Shown here one piece after another: positions 1-9,083 of a stretch of DNA of 64,000 nucleotides; position 1 is the first letter of the stretch, and every line of letters begins with the position of its first letter. The stretch spans positions 2,170,001 through 2,234,000 of the forward strand of contig CAXXKC010000002.1 of assembly GCA_963674835.2 (NCBI GenBank), read 5' to 3'. This DNA is from G963674835 sp963674835 (GTDB lineage: Bacteria > Planctomycetota > Planctomycetia > Pirellulales > Thermoguttaceae). The notes under the pieces were generated by a model. The model saw only the letters and a list, made by a program, of their open reading frames with translations. It made no database searches and was not told where the DNA came from. The translations under genes and the position numbers were made by a program.

Positions 1-381
1 CATCTGGAAGACATGCCAGAGGATGAAAGCGAACACGATGACGCCCGTGGTTCGCTGCAGCGTGTAGCGAATATTGCTGCCGTAGGGATAGCTGCTGATA
101 TTCCGCTTTCCGCGGGCGACGATCAGTAAACCGATGAACCCGTGGAAGAGAATCGGCAGGAAGATGAACAACCACTCGACGACGAAGATCGTGGTCGGAC
201 CGAGTCGATGGATCTGATCGGCCCGGCGCTGGTAAGTGGCCACACCGTCGATGATGGCGCCATTGGTGGCCAGGTGAAACACCATATAGGCACCAACCGG
301 AACCAATCCGGTCAGAGAATGCAGCCGACGCAAGAGAAAGTCGTACCGCCCCATGGGCGACTCGGGACCTAAGATGCTCAC
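1..381 (-). CDS. sdhC: Succinate dehydrogenase cytochrome b subunit, truncated by window edge
   Basis: The 127 visible residues are the N-terminal part of a cytochrome b558-type (SdhC) subunit, which anchors succinate dehydrogenase in the membrane and carries haem for electron transfer to quinone. Visible features are the early RLHSLTG segment, a first membrane segment with MVFHL, a second one with LPILFHGFIG, and a third starting near FAFILWH; the histidines fit haem ligands of this family. The GTG start at 381 is chosen because GGGAGGAG lies about nine bases upstream; an in-frame ATG at 354 is the alternative. The 3' end is outside the window, and the flavoprotein and iron-sulfur genes would be expected there. 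The family call is from recognised motifs only. Confidence 0.8.
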   Translation of the reverse strand, partial: MSILGPESPMGRYDFLLRRLHSLTGLVPVGAYMVFHLATNGAIIDGVATYQRRADQIHRLGPTTIFVVEWLFIFLPILFHGFIGLLIVARGKRNISSYPYGSNIRYTLQRTTGVIVFAFILWHVFQM

Positions 382-411
382 TTCGAAAGTCTCCTCCCGC
401 CACAGTTTCGG

Positions 412-687
412 TCAAGAAGGGGCGATTCGGTCCACCTCGCCGACCCACGAGACGGCTTGACCGCTCGGGCCGGTAAGCGTCGGAGCATCCCCCCAATCCT
501 GACGCGCGAGCCCACCTTGAACGCAAAACCCGACAACCGTCGCCGACGGGAGGTGTCGCCCAGCCATCGTGGCGGAGACAGGCCCCAAGCGATCGGCTCC
601 GGCAGCCAGGGCGAATCCGAAGCGCACAGAGCGGCCGGCTGCCCGAACCACCACAAAGGACACATCGTCGTACACCCAAAGTGGCAT
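412..687 (-). CDS. Small hypothetical protein, doubtful
   Basis: This 91-codon frame sits about 30 bases upstream of the sdhC start on the same strand. Its composition is protein-like (hydrophobic, few arginines, G/C-biased third positions), for example the segment YDDVSFVVVRAAGR. I do not recognise a family. No ribosome binding site is visible before the ATG, and a + strand frame of similar length overlaps it, so it may be only leader DNA of the sdh operon. Confidence 0.3.
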   Translation of the reverse strand: MPLWVYDDVSFVVVRAAGRSVRFGFALAAGADRLGPVSATMAGRHLPSATVVGFCVQGGLARQDWGDAPTLTGPSGQAVSWVGEVDRIAPS

Positions 688-1014
688 ACGACCATGGTCT
701 AATCAAGTATAGATACACCTGCCCGTCGGACAAGTACGAAGCGGCCAGCCGACGCATCGAGCCGGGTGGGCCACCGCCGGTTGCGCCGCGGAGATGCCAT
801 GTCCGAGGAATTTCTGCCGTTTTGACAGGCACTATTCTCGGTTGCCGACTGGGTCCAGCCGGCGCAGATTCATATCGCACGGGCGACGGCAAGCATGTAA
901 AATATGAATAGCAAGGCACTTACTACCGGCATTGTCCGGCCCGGCGAACACAAGGTCCCTGTGGCACTCGAATTGCGTGTATGTCGTCATGACTGGCACG
1001 TGAGGTTTGAGACC

Positions 1015-1410
1015 ATGTTGACTAAGGCTCCGTCCCTGCTCATCACCGACGACGATTCGGCGTTCCGAGAAACGCTCGAGGGCGTGTTTCAGCCGCAAGG
1101 GTTCCGTACGCTTCTGGCTGGCGACGGGGAGGAAGCGCTGCGAATCGTGCGTCACGAGACGGTGCACGTCGTGCTATTGGACATGCACATGCCCAAGCTG
1201 ACCGGCCTGGAAACCCTGCGGCTGGTCAAGCGGATCAAGGCCATGATGCCGTGCATCATCTTGTCGGCCGGGTTGGACGACCTGCTCGTCGAGCAGGCTC
1301 GCCGGGCGAGAGCTTTCTCGATTCTGGCCAAGCCGGTCACCCGCAACCAGATCAGCGGCGCCGTCCATGAAGCGCTGGCCCAGGCCTACAACTGGCGGCT
1401 GGCCTGGTAG
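1015..1410 (+). CDS. Stand-alone response-regulator receiver protein
   Basis: The 131-residue protein is a CheY-like receiver domain with no output domain. The acidic pocket is DDD near residues 10-12, the phospho-acceptor is the first Asp of LLDMHMPKLTG, the conserved Ser follows in IILSAG, and the Lys is in ILAKPV. Such proteins are phosphorylated by a histidine kinase and act through protein contacts. The frame is open further upstream to 904, but the ATG at 1015 begins directly before the first beta strand and gives the normal domain length. No kinase gene is nearby. It converges on ftsH, with six bases between the two genes. Confidence 0.85.
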   Translation: MLTKAPSLLITDDDSAFRETLEGVFQPQGFRTLLAGDGEEALRIVRHETVHVVLLDMHMPKLTGLETLRLVKRIKAMMPCIILSAGLDDLLVEQARRARAFSILAKPVTRNQISGAVHEALAQAYNWRLAW

Positions 1411-1416
1411 CCGCGG

Positions 1417-3471
1417 TCAACTCTCGGCAGCCGGGGCATCGGCCTCGGGCACGTCCGGCTTCGCAGCTGTCGCTCGCTTGGGCGTGCTCGACGTGCCCGG
1501 CACGATCACGGGGCTGGGCGAATTGGCCTCGATGATCCGCTTCAGCTCGTCGGTGTCGATAACTTCCTTCTCCAGCAGAGCCTGCGACAGGGCATCCAGG
1601 GCCTTGAACCGCGTTTCGAGAATGTGGCGGGTCTTCTCCACCGCATCGTCGAGGATCCGCTTGATCTCTTCGTCGATTTCGCGCGCGGTCTGCTCGCTGT
1701 GATGCCGCTCACGCACGGCCTCGGCGCCCGACAGAAAGTCAGATCGCGAACTCTCGCGGTAGTTCACGCGTCCCAGACGGCTCATGCCGAATTCCATGAC
1801 CATGCTGCGGGCGAGTTCCGTGGCGCGTTCCAGATCGCTGTGCGCTCCGGTGGAGACGTCGTTGAACACCATTTCTTCCGCGATGGTACCGCCTAGGGCC
1901 ACTTGGATCCGACTTTCCAGCTCGCTTTGCGTGGTCAGATAGCGGTCGCCCTCGGGGCGATGCAGGGTGTAGCCGAGTGCGGCCAAGCCGCGGGGGATGA
2001 TTGACACTTTGTGGACCGGGTCGGTATTGGGCAGACTGTAGGCAACCAAGGCATGGCCGCTTTCGTGACAGGCCACCCGGTGCTTCTCGTCCTCACTGAT
2101 GATGCGTTGGCGTTTTTCCAAGCCGACGGTCACCCGTTCGACCCCTTCGTTGAATTCCTCAAGCGTGACCGATTTTTTGCTTTTGCGGGCCGCCAGCAGG
2201 GCCGCCTCGTTGACGAGGTTGGCCAGGTCGGCGCCCACGAAGCCCGAGGTCATGGCGGCGATTTCTTTCAGGTCGACCGATTCGTCGAGCTTGACGTCCT
2301 TGACGTGCACGCGCATGATCGCCTCGCGGCCGCGGATGTCGGGGCGGTCGACCAGCACGTGCCGGTCGAAACGGCCGGGACGCAACAGGGCCGGATCGAG
2401 CGTTTCGGGGCGGTTGCTCGCCGCCATCACGATCACGCCGCTGTTGGAGCTGAACCCGTCCATCTCGACCAGCAAGGCGTTGAGGGTCTGCTCGCGTTCG
2501 TCGTGGCCGCCGACGACGCTCGTTCCGCGGGTTTTGCCCAGGGCATCCAACTCGTCGATGAAGACGATGCAGGGCGCACGGAGTTGAGCCTGCTGGAACA
2601 TGTCGCGAACGCGCGCCGCACCGACGCCGACGAACATCTCGACGAAATCGGACCCGGACAGGCTGAAGAAGGGAACGCCGGCCTCACCGGCAATCGCCTT
2701 GGCCAGCAGCGTCTTGCCTGTGCCCGGAGGCCCCACCAGAAGTACGCCCTTGGGAATGCGGCCGCCGAGCGTGCGGAACTTCTCGGGGGTTCGAAGGAAT
2801 TCGACGACCTCGCGCAATTCCTCAACCGCCTCGTCGATGCCGGCAACGTCGTTGAAGGTCACGCCAACATCTTCCTGAGCGATCAGTTTGCCGCGGCTGC
2901 GGCCGAAGGCAATCGCCGATCCTGCGCCCCCTAAGCGGCGCATCATGATCAGGAAGATCACTAGCAGCAACATGGGAAAGAACAGCATGGTGCCGTAATA
3001 GGCCCAGCCGCTGGGAGCTTCCTCCGCGTGAGCGTCGTGGAACCCTTTGTCCTCCAGGAGCTGTGTCAGGCCGGGATCGTCCATGCCGCGACGAGCCGTA
3101 CGAAAGCTCACTCTCTTGTCGGGTCCGCGGTCGGCCGGCGGATCGAGCACGCGCCGGTCTACCTTGCCGGTGATCTCGTCGGCTCCGATCTGGAGATTGC
3201 CAAGATCGGAGTAGCGGACCTTCACGCGATGGCCCTCAGAGCCCTCCGTGATCTCGATGCTTGCCTCGGGATTCTTGGCCGGGGCCCCCTGCTCGATCAG
3301 CCGTCTGAGTTGCAGGTAGCCGATCTCGGTGCTGGTATGGTTGCTGAAGAATGCCGCCAGGAACAGGGCGCCAACCACTGCGATCAGGAGATACCAGAGC
3401 ATTCCCCCTCCGATCGTGGGGGTCTTGCGCTCTGATGGCTTGCGCTCTTTGTCATCCGGCTTGTTTTCCAT
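1417..3471 (-). CDS. ftsH: ATP-dependent zinc metalloprotease FtsH
   Basis: FtsH is a membrane-anchored AAA+ protease that pulls out and degrades membrane and soluble proteins. The 684 residues show an N-terminal membrane segment (about 24-43), an extracytoplasmic region, a second membrane segment (about 158-175), Walker A GPPGTGKT near 247, Walker B FIDELDAL near 301, and the zinc site HESGH near 466, with a downstream Asp in SDLERAT as the likely third ligand. Length and order match the family. The tail after about residue 650 is rich in Pro, Ala and Thr and is probably disordered. A strong promoter lies in the 73-base gap to the divergent dxr. Confidence 0.97.
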   Translation of the reverse strand: MENKPDDKERKPSERKTPTIGGGMLWYLLIAVVGALFLAAFFSNHTSTEIGYLQLRRLIEQGAPAKNPEASIEITEGSEGHRVKVRYSDLGNLQIGADEITGKVDRRVLDPPADRGPDKRVSFRTARRGMDDPGLTQLLEDKGFHDAHAEEAPSGWAYYGTMLFFPMLLLVIFLIMMRRLGGAGSAIAFGRSRGKLIAQEDVGVTFNDVAGIDEAVEELREVVEFLRTPEKFRTLGGRIPKGVLLVGPPGTGKTLLAKAIAGEAGVPFFSLSGSDFVEMFVGVGAARVRDMFQQAQLRAPCIVFIDELDALGKTRGTSVVGGHDEREQTLNALLVEMDGFSSNSGVIVMAASNRPETLDPALLRPGRFDRHVLVDRPDIRGREAIMRVHVKDVKLDESVDLKEIAAMTSGFVGADLANLVNEAALLAARKSKKSVTLEEFNEGVERVTVGLEKRQRIISEDEKHRVACHESGHALVAYSLPNTDPVHKVSIIPRGLAALGYTLHRPEGDRYLTTQSELESRIQVALGGTIAEEMVFNDVSTGAHSDLERATELARSMVMEFGMSRLGRVNYRESSRSDFLSGAEAVRERHHSEQTAREIDEEIKRILDDAVEKTRHILETRFKALDALSQALLEKEVIDTDELKRIIEANSPSPVIVPGTSSTPKRATAAKPDVPEADAPAAES

Positions 3472-3504
3472 CAGATGTCTTCATCCTTTCTGGGGTTATG
3501 CCCT

Positions 3505-3532
3505 ATTATAGTATGAGCTAAAGGATTGTCGC
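3505..3532 (-). promoter_or_regulatory. Probable sigma-70-type promoter of ftsH
   Basis: On the minus strand a perfect TATAAT (3510-3505) is preceded, with a 16-base spacer, by GCGACA (3532-3527), which matches four of six positions of TTGACA. It lies about 34 bases upstream of the ftsH ATG and within the divergent ftsH/dxr gap. The same AT-rich patch reads TATTAT on the plus strand and could also serve dxr. Confidence 0.6.
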
Positions 3533-3544
3533 ACCACGGAGCGC

Positions 3545-4708
3545 ATGGCCAGTCACGTGACCAACGTCGCCGTTTTAGGATCTACCGGAAGCATCGGCCG
3601 TAACGCCTTGGAAGTCATCGCAGCGTCGGCCGGTTCACTCACGGCCGTGGCGCTGGCGGCGTGTAAGAACACGAGACTTCTTGAAAAGCAAGCGCTCGCG
3701 TTTCGCCCCCCCTGGATAGCTGTTGCGGATGCAGCCGCCGCAAACCAGCACGATTGGTCCGCACTGACCCCACAAACTGAGGTGCTCGTGGGCGATGAGG
3801 CGATCCAGCGGATTGTCACCCACCCGGAAGTCGATATTGTGCTCTCGGCGATCGTGGGTAGTGCTGGGTTGGAGGGCACCTGGGCTGCTGTGGAAGCCGG
3901 CAAGACCGTCGCCCTGGCCAACAAGGAGAGCCTGGTCGTTGGCGGTCCGTTGATTCTCCGGCTGGCCAAGCAACGCGGTGCGACCATCCTGCCGGTCGAT
4001 AGCGAACACAGTGCGGTGTTCCAGGCTTTGCAGGCGGGCCAACCCAAAGAGGTTAAACGGGTGGTGCTCACGGCCAGCGGTGGCCCGTTCCGCACCTATT
4101 CCCGGGATCAGCTGGCGAAAGTCACCCCGGCAGAGGCGCTATCGCACCCCACGTGGCAGATGGGACCGAAGATTACGGTCGATTCGGCCACGCTGATGAA
4201 CAAGGCCCTGGAGATCATCGAAGCCCGTTGGTTGTTCGATCTTGAGCCCGACCAGATCGGTGTGGTCATTCATCCGCAATCGATGATCCATTCGCTGGTA
4301 GAATATGTAGACGGCTCGGTCGTGGCGCAGCTCAGCCCACCCGACATGCGTTTGCCCATTCAGTACGCGCTGACGTGGCCGGATCGCAAGCCGGGAATCG
4401 CTCGCACGGTCGACTGGACCCAGACATATCGGCTCGAGTTCGAACCACCAGATCTGGAACGATTCCCGGCACTGGAATTAGGCCTGGAGGTGGCGCGAGC
4501 TGGCGGGACCGCCGGAGCGGTCCTCAACGGAGCCAACGAGGCAGCGGTCGCCGCATTTCTGGCCGGCCAGATCTCGTTCGATCAGATTGTTCCCGCCTGC
4601 CGGTGCGTCTTGAACGCTCATACACTCGATTCCAATCCTACCCTGCAGCAATTGCTCGAGCTCGATCGTTGGGCTCGTCAGGAGGTTATACGTTGGGTTT
4701 GTCGCTGA
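3545..4708 (+). CDS. dxr: 1-deoxy-D-xylulose 5-phosphate reductoisomerase
   Basis: Dxr (IspC) converts 1-deoxy-D-xylulose 5-phosphate to 2-C-methyl-D-erythritol 4-phosphate with NADPH, the committed step of the non-mevalonate isoprenoid pathway in the cytoplasm. The 387 residues carry the dinucleotide motif GSTGSIG near residue 11, NKESLVVGG near 121, the metal and substrate loop DSEHSAVFQ near 149, and SATLMNKALEIIEARW near 216. Length is typical. GGAG lies very close to the ATG. It is the first gene of a run with rseP, lpxD and lpxI, an arrangement in which dxr and rseP are often neighbours in bacteria. Confidence 0.97.
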   Translation: MASHVTNVAVLGSTGSIGRNALEVIAASAGSLTAVALAACKNTRLLEKQALAFRPPWIAVADAAAANQHDWSALTPQTEVLVGDEAIQRIVTHPEVDIVLSAIVGSAGLEGTWAAVEAGKTVALANKESLVVGGPLILRLAKQRGATILPVDSEHSAVFQALQAGQPKEVKRVVLTASGGPFRTYSRDQLAKVTPAEALSHPTWQMGPKITVDSATLMNKALEIIEARWLFDLEPDQIGVVIHPQSMIHSLVEYVDGSVVAQLSPPDMRLPIQYALTWPDRKPGIARTVDWTQTYRLEFEPPDLERFPALELGLEVARAGGTAGAVLNGANEAAVAAFLAGQISFDQIVPACRCVLNAHTLDSNPTLQQLLELDRWARQEVIRWVCR

Positions 4709-6858
4709 TCCTTGCGATGGATTCGTCCCTGCTCACGCCGACGATCAACATCCTCAAAGTGGCCATTGGCCTGGGGATGGTGATCTTCGTGCACGAACTC
4801 GGCCACTTCGTGGTGGCCAAGCTGTGCGGGGTGAAATGCGAGAAGTTCTACCTTGGCTTCGACATCGCCGGCTTGAAGCTGGCCAAGTTCGTCTGGGGAG
4901 AGACCGAGTACGGAATCGGCATTCTCCCGCTGGGCGGCTACGTGAAGATGCTCGGCCAGGAGGACAATCCCGCGCGGCTGCGAGAAGAAATCGAACGCGC
5001 CAAGGCGCATGCGGCCGCCGAAGCCGATCCGCCACCTTCGGGCAGTGCGGCGGAGAAGGATACCGTCAACGCGGACTCGGAAAACCAGGCAGCCCTCGAC
5101 CGGGAATTGGCGAAAGCTCAGCAGGCCCTGTACGATCCGCGGAGTTATCTGGCCAAGAGCGTCCCGAAACGCATGGCGATCATCTCGGCCGGCGTGGTCA
5201 TGAATGTGATCTTCGCTTTCGTGGCGGCCGTCATGGCGTACGGGTTCGGCGTCGAGCAGCTTGCACCCGTGGTCGGCGCGGTCGTGCCAGGCGCCGGGGC
5301 GTGGCAAGCGGGAGTCGAGGTGGGCGACCGAATCCTGCAGATCGGTGACACCCCGGTTCGTACGTTCATGGACCTTCGTTCGGCCGTGTCGCTGGGCAAC
5401 AACGAAGACGGAGTCTCCATCCTGATCCAGCGCCCCGGCGAGAACGAGCCATTCCGACTGGTCGCAAAGGCGGAGAAAACCGGCTTGGCTCCCACTGTGG
5501 GCATCGGCTCGCCGTCGACAACGGTTCTCCGAACGCCGATTCCCGTGCTTCCGGGCACGCCGGCAGCCAAGGCCAAGCCGCCGTTTCAATCGAGCGATCG
5601 AATCGTGGCCATCGACGAAAAGCCCGTTTCCAGCTATGCCGAGATCTACCGCAATCTGGCAGCTCATTCGGGCCAGACCCTGGCCGTTACTGTCGAGCGC
5701 GAGGCCCCGCAGCAAGATCGGTCGCAGGCCGACACTTCCAAGCTCGAACAGGTGACGATCCAGGTCGCTCCGGCGCCTATGCGCACGCTGGGCCTTGTCA
5801 TGCAGATGGGCCCGATCGCCGCCATTCAGGCCAATTCGCCGGCCGCAACAAGTCCGCTCAAGCCGGGCGACATCCTGCAACAAATCGACGGCGAGCCGGT
5901 TGGAGACCCCATGACTCTGCCGGATCGCCTCGCGAGCAAAGCGAAAGATCGGGCGACCATTCGCATGTCCGTCCTGAGCAAAAACGCGGCGGAGCCCGTG
6001 GAGTTTGAGCTCACCCTGCGGCCCATGCAACCGTACGATTCGTTGGTGCCTCCCGATGGGCTCGTTTCGCTGCCAGCGATTGGGATCGCCTACGAGGTCG
6101 ACAACAAGGTCGCTGCCGTGACGCCCGACGGGCCTGCGGCGAAGGCCGGGATCAAGGTGGGCGACGTCGTGGATCAGGCCGCGTTTCTTCGCCCGAGCGA
6201 CGAATCGCTTCGCCAGAACGGCCTGGAGGAAATCGCCAAAGACCTCCCGGAGGAATCTCCCTCGATCGACTTGGCGTCTGGTGAGTTTACTTGGCCGTAC
6301 CTGATCAACCGGCTACAGGTTGCATTGCCGGACACGCGAGTCGAACTGACATTGAGTTCGGGCCAACCGGTCATCTTAGAGCCGGTGAGGGCCGAGCACT
6401 GGTTTAACCCGGGGCGAGGATTCGTCTTCAACGATGAAGAATTTCAGCAGCGTGCCACGTCGCTGGGCGACGCCATGCGACTGGGATCGCGCGAGACGCT
6501 CGCGGCCCTGACGGTGTGCTTCCGCACGGTGCAACGGCTGCTGGACAACCAGGTTTCGCCCAAAGCCTTGAGTGGCCCAATCGGGATCGCCAAGATGGCC
6601 TACTATTCGGCAGCGGAGGGGAGCGGCAGGCTGATGATTTTCCTGGCTTTCCTCAGCGCCAATTTGGCGGTGCTCAATTTCCTGCCAATCCCGGTGCTGG
6701 ACGGCGGGCACATGGTGTTCCTCGCCTACGAAGGCATCACCGGAAGGCCCCCAAGCGAGCGGGTCCAATTGTCGCTCACCTACCTCGGGCTGTTGCTGCT
6801 GTTGGGATTGATGGTCTGGGTCATCGGTTTGGACGTGGGATGGATATCGCGTCACTAG
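4693..6858 (+). CDS. rseP: RseP-like site-2 intramembrane zinc protease with four PDZ-like segments
   Basis: Site-2 proteases cut transmembrane substrates such as anti-sigma factors. The protein has HELGH near residue 34, GGYVKM near 81, and the C-terminal metal-binding motif VLDGGH near 668, with membrane segments at both ends. Between them I count four PDZ-like segments (around 194, 285, 375 and 474), whereas E. coli RseP has two, so at 721 residues it is much longer than the usual 420-450. A charged Ala/Glu-rich stretch lies at about 97-150. The TTG at 4693 is preferred because GGAGG sits seven bases upstream; this overlaps dxr by 16 bases and implies translational coupling. ATG 4717 is the alternative. 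Confidence 0.93.
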   Translation: MGLSLILAMDSSLLTPTINILKVAIGLGMVIFVHELGHFVVAKLCGVKCEKFYLGFDIAGLKLAKFVWGETEYGIGILPLGGYVKMLGQEDNPARLREEIERAKAHAAAEADPPPSGSAAEKDTVNADSENQAALDRELAKAQQALYDPRSYLAKSVPKRMAIISAGVVMNVIFAFVAAVMAYGFGVEQLAPVVGAVVPGAGAWQAGVEVGDRILQIGDTPVRTFMDLRSAVSLGNNEDGVSILIQRPGENEPFRLVAKAEKTGLAPTVGIGSPSTTVLRTPIPVLPGTPAAKAKPPFQSSDRIVAIDEKPVSSYAEIYRNLAAHSGQTLAVTVEREAPQQDRSQADTSKLEQVTIQVAPAPMRTLGLVMQMGPIAAIQANSPAATSPLKPGDILQQIDGEPVGDPMTLPDRLASKAKDRATIRMSVLSKNAAEPVEFELTLRPMQPYDSLVPPDGLVSLPAIGIAYEVDNKVAAVTPDGPAAKAGIKVGDVVDQAAFLRPSDESLRQNGLEEIAKDLPEESPSIDLASGEFTWPYLINRLQVALPDTRVELTLSSGQPVILEPVRAEHWFNPGRGFVFNDEEFQQRATSLGDAMRLGSRETLAALTVCFRTVQRLLDNQVSPKALSGPIGIAKMAYYSAAEGSGRLMIFLAFLSANLAVLNFLPIPVLDGGHMVFLAYEGITGRPPSERVQLSLTYLGLLLLLGLMVWVIGLDVGWISRH

Positions 6859-6977
6859 CGCTCGGCGCGACTGATCTTGCCCGCTCCGAGGTGATGAGGT
6901 AGCATGCGGCGCCTTGGCATCCGGCCATCCACAGAGGGGGCCATGCGGAGGAGCATTCTGGAAAAGGATTCCGACTG

Positions 6978-8069
6978 ATGCATGCCACACTCGCCGAACT
7001 TGCGGCGCTGGTCAATGGTCAGGTGGTCGGCGACGGCAGCCTCCTCATTCACGGAGCGGCACCCTTGAGCGATGCCGGTCCGGGCGACATCACCCTCGTC
7101 GATCGATCCGAGCGAAGTGCGATCCTCGAAAGCAGCGGCGCGTCGGCGGTCGTCATGCCGCGGTCGGTATCGCCCAACGGGCTGCCGGCTATTCAGGTCG
7201 ACGACGTGCATCAGGCCTTTACCACGATCGTCGGCCGATTCCGGCCCGTACGCCATGCGTCTCGCCGCGGCATCAGCCCTCAGGCGGTAATCAGCCCCAC
7301 GGCCAAGCTGGGCGACGACGTCGACGTCGGTCCCTTCTGCACGATCGGCGACGACGTGGAGATCGGCCGCGGCTCGACGATCCATGCCGGAGTGCACATC
7401 ATGGCCGGCACCAAGATCGCCGAAGATGTGACCATATTTCCCAACGCCGTCCTCTACGAAGACACGATCGTTGGGCCGCGATGCCTGATCCACGCCGGCG
7501 CCGTCCTGGGCGCGTACGGATTCGGCTACCACTTCGTCGAAGGCAGCCACCACTTGGCGGCTCAACTGGGCAATGTGGTGGTCGGCCCCGATGTGGAAGT
7601 CGGCGCCGCGACCACGATCGACCGGGGCACCTACGGATCCACGATCATCGGCGAAGGCACGAAGATCGACAACCTTGTGGTCATCGCCCACAACTGCCGC
7701 ATCGGCCGGCACAACCTGTTGTGTGGACAGGTGGGAATCGCCGGCAGCACGACCAGCGGCGACTATGTGGTGATGGCCGGGCAAGTCGGCGTTCGCGATC
7801 ACGTGCGCGTCGGCCACCGCGCCGTACTGGGTGCCATGGCCGGGGTGATCAACGATGTGCCCGACGATTCGCGGCTGGTCGGCATTCCCGCCACGCCCGA
7901 ACGCGAACAGATGATCAAGCAGGCGGCGTTGAGCAAGCTTCCGGAAATGCGACGGCATCTGAAGGACTTGCAGGCGCGCGTGGAACATCTGACGCAAGCG
8001 TTGGCCGCGCTTGATCCAGAAGAATCGGACGAGAAAATGCCCGCCGAGCGGCGCCATTCCAAGAGGTAG
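6978..8069 (+). CDS. lpxD: UDP-3-O-acylglucosamine N-acyltransferase
   Basis: LpxD adds the second 3-hydroxyacyl chain, from acyl-ACP, to UDP-3-O-acylglucosamine in lipid A synthesis. The 363 residues show the N-terminal substrate-binding domain (motif GPGDITLVD near residue 36), then a long left-handed beta-helix of hexapeptide repeats from about 100 to 300. VIAHNCRIG near 236 contains the likely catalytic His. The C-terminal tail is helical and charged and slightly longer than usual. It follows rseP by 119 bases and precedes lpxI by 14, so it is probably cotranscribed with lpxI. It implies that this organism makes a lipid A-like molecule. Confidence 0.95.
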   Translation: MHATLAELAALVNGQVVGDGSLLIHGAAPLSDAGPGDITLVDRSERSAILESSGASAVVMPRSVSPNGLPAIQVDDVHQAFTTIVGRFRPVRHASRRGISPQAVISPTAKLGDDVDVGPFCTIGDDVEIGRGSTIHAGVHIMAGTKIAEDVTIFPNAVLYEDTIVGPRCLIHAGAVLGAYGFGYHFVEGSHHLAAQLGNVVVGPDVEVGAATTIDRGTYGSTIIGEGTKIDNLVVIAHNCRIGRHNLLCGQVGIAGSTTSGDYVVMAGQVGVRDHVRVGHRAVLGAMAGVINDVPDDSRLVGIPATPEREQMIKQAALSKLPEMRRHLKDLQARVEHLTQALAALDPEESDEKMPAERRHSKR

Positions 8070-8083
8070 AGGAGGCCGCAGGC

Positions 8084-8986
8084 GTGGGATCAGCCGAAGC
8101 GACTGCCGCCGTCGACAGTGCGCGGCACGATCGCCCGCATCGCGTGGGTTTGTTGGCCGGATGGGGGCGATTTCCCGTAATCGTCGCGGAAGCCCTGAGT
8201 CGCCAAGGTTGCGAAACCTATTGTTTCGGAATCGTGGGTCACGCTGATCCGCGACTTGCCCAAATCTGCCGTGGATTCCGGTGGGGTGGATTGGCGAAAC
8301 TCGGCCAGGCCATACGCTACTTCAAACAATACGGCGTGATCGAGGCCACCATGGCCGGCAAGATCTACAAGGCATCGCTCTTTCAGCCTTGGATTTGGCT
8401 GCGGCACGTGCCCGACCTGCGCACCGTTCGGGCCTTCGCGCCCCATTTCCTCACCAGGCGTTGCGACTGCAAGGACGATACGCTGCTCACTCGCGTGGTC
8501 GAAGTATTTGCCGAGGACGGGATCCGCTTCGGTCCTGCAACCGATTACGCTCCGGAGTTGCTCGTGAAACAGGGACAGCTTACCCGCCGCGGGCCGGCTC
8601 CGTGGCAATGGAACGATATCCGCTACGGCTGGAAGGCGGCCAAAGAGATGGGCCGTTTCGACATCGGCCAGAGCGTAGCGGTCAAGAACCAGGTCGTGCT
8701 GGCCGTTGAAGCCGTGGAAGGAACCGACGAGTGCATTCGCCGCGCCGGTACTTTGTGCCGCGCCGGCGATTTCACCGTCGTCAAGGTGGCCAAGCCGCAA
8801 CAGGACATGCGATTCGACGTTCCGACGGTTGGCCTGGGAACGCTTGAGAACATGCGTCAAAGTGGCGGCCGCGTGCTGGCCATCGAAGCCGATGCAACCA
8901 TCTTCGTCGATCAACCCGAAGTGGTCCGATTCGCCGATGAGCACAAGATGGTCATCGTAGCGATCACGGCCGAGCAACTGGCCTGA
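8084..8986 (+). CDS. lpxI: UDP-2,3-diacylglucosamine pyrophosphatase LpxI (DUF1009)
   Basis: LpxI hydrolyses UDP-2,3-diacylglucosamine to lipid X and UMP, replacing the unrelated LpxH in many bacteria. The 300-residue protein has the N-terminal glycine motif LLAGWGRFP, the central MAGKIYK and CKDDTLLTRVVE segments and the C-terminal FDVPTVGLGTLENM typical of this family. The GTG start at 8084 is supported by GGAGG eight bases upstream. Pairing with lpxD agrees with the role. No LpxH-type gene is in the window. Confidence 0.93.
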   Translation: MGSAEATAAVDSARHDRPHRVGLLAGWGRFPVIVAEALSRQGCETYCFGIVGHADPRLAQICRGFRWGGLAKLGQAIRYFKQYGVIEATMAGKIYKASLFQPWIWLRHVPDLRTVRAFAPHFLTRRCDCKDDTLLTRVVEVFAEDGIRFGPATDYAPELLVKQGQLTRRGPAPWQWNDIRYGWKAAKEMGRFDIGQSVAVKNQVVLAVEAVEGTDECIRRAGTLCRAGDFTVVKVAKPQQDMRFDVPTVGLGTLENMRQSGGRVLAIEADATIFVDQPEVVRFADEHKMVIVAITAEQLA

Positions 8987-9028
8987 CATTTCGTCAGGCA
9001 CTCAACGCCCCCCAATTCTGCCTACCCC

Positions 9029-9057
9029 CTGCGAAAGCGGCTGCGCGCGGGTACAAT
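9029..9057 (+). promoter_or_regulatory. Probable promoter of the rhomboid-like gene
   Basis: TACAAT at 9052-9057 is a good -10 element in a GC-rich gap, with a weak -35 (CTGCGA, 9029-9034) at the ideal 17-base spacing. It ends 26 bases before the ATG of the next gene. Confidence 0.45.
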
Positions 9058-9083
9058 ATCCGTGTGACAGATCAGGGTGCTGG

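Noticed and set aside
822..850. A perfect TTGACA upstream of the receiver gene
   Set aside because: No -10 element lies at 16-18 bases, so a promoter is not supported.
2011..2934. A plus-strand 307-codon frame inside ftsH
   Set aside because: It is antisense to the AAA+ domain, with no ribosome binding site or family.
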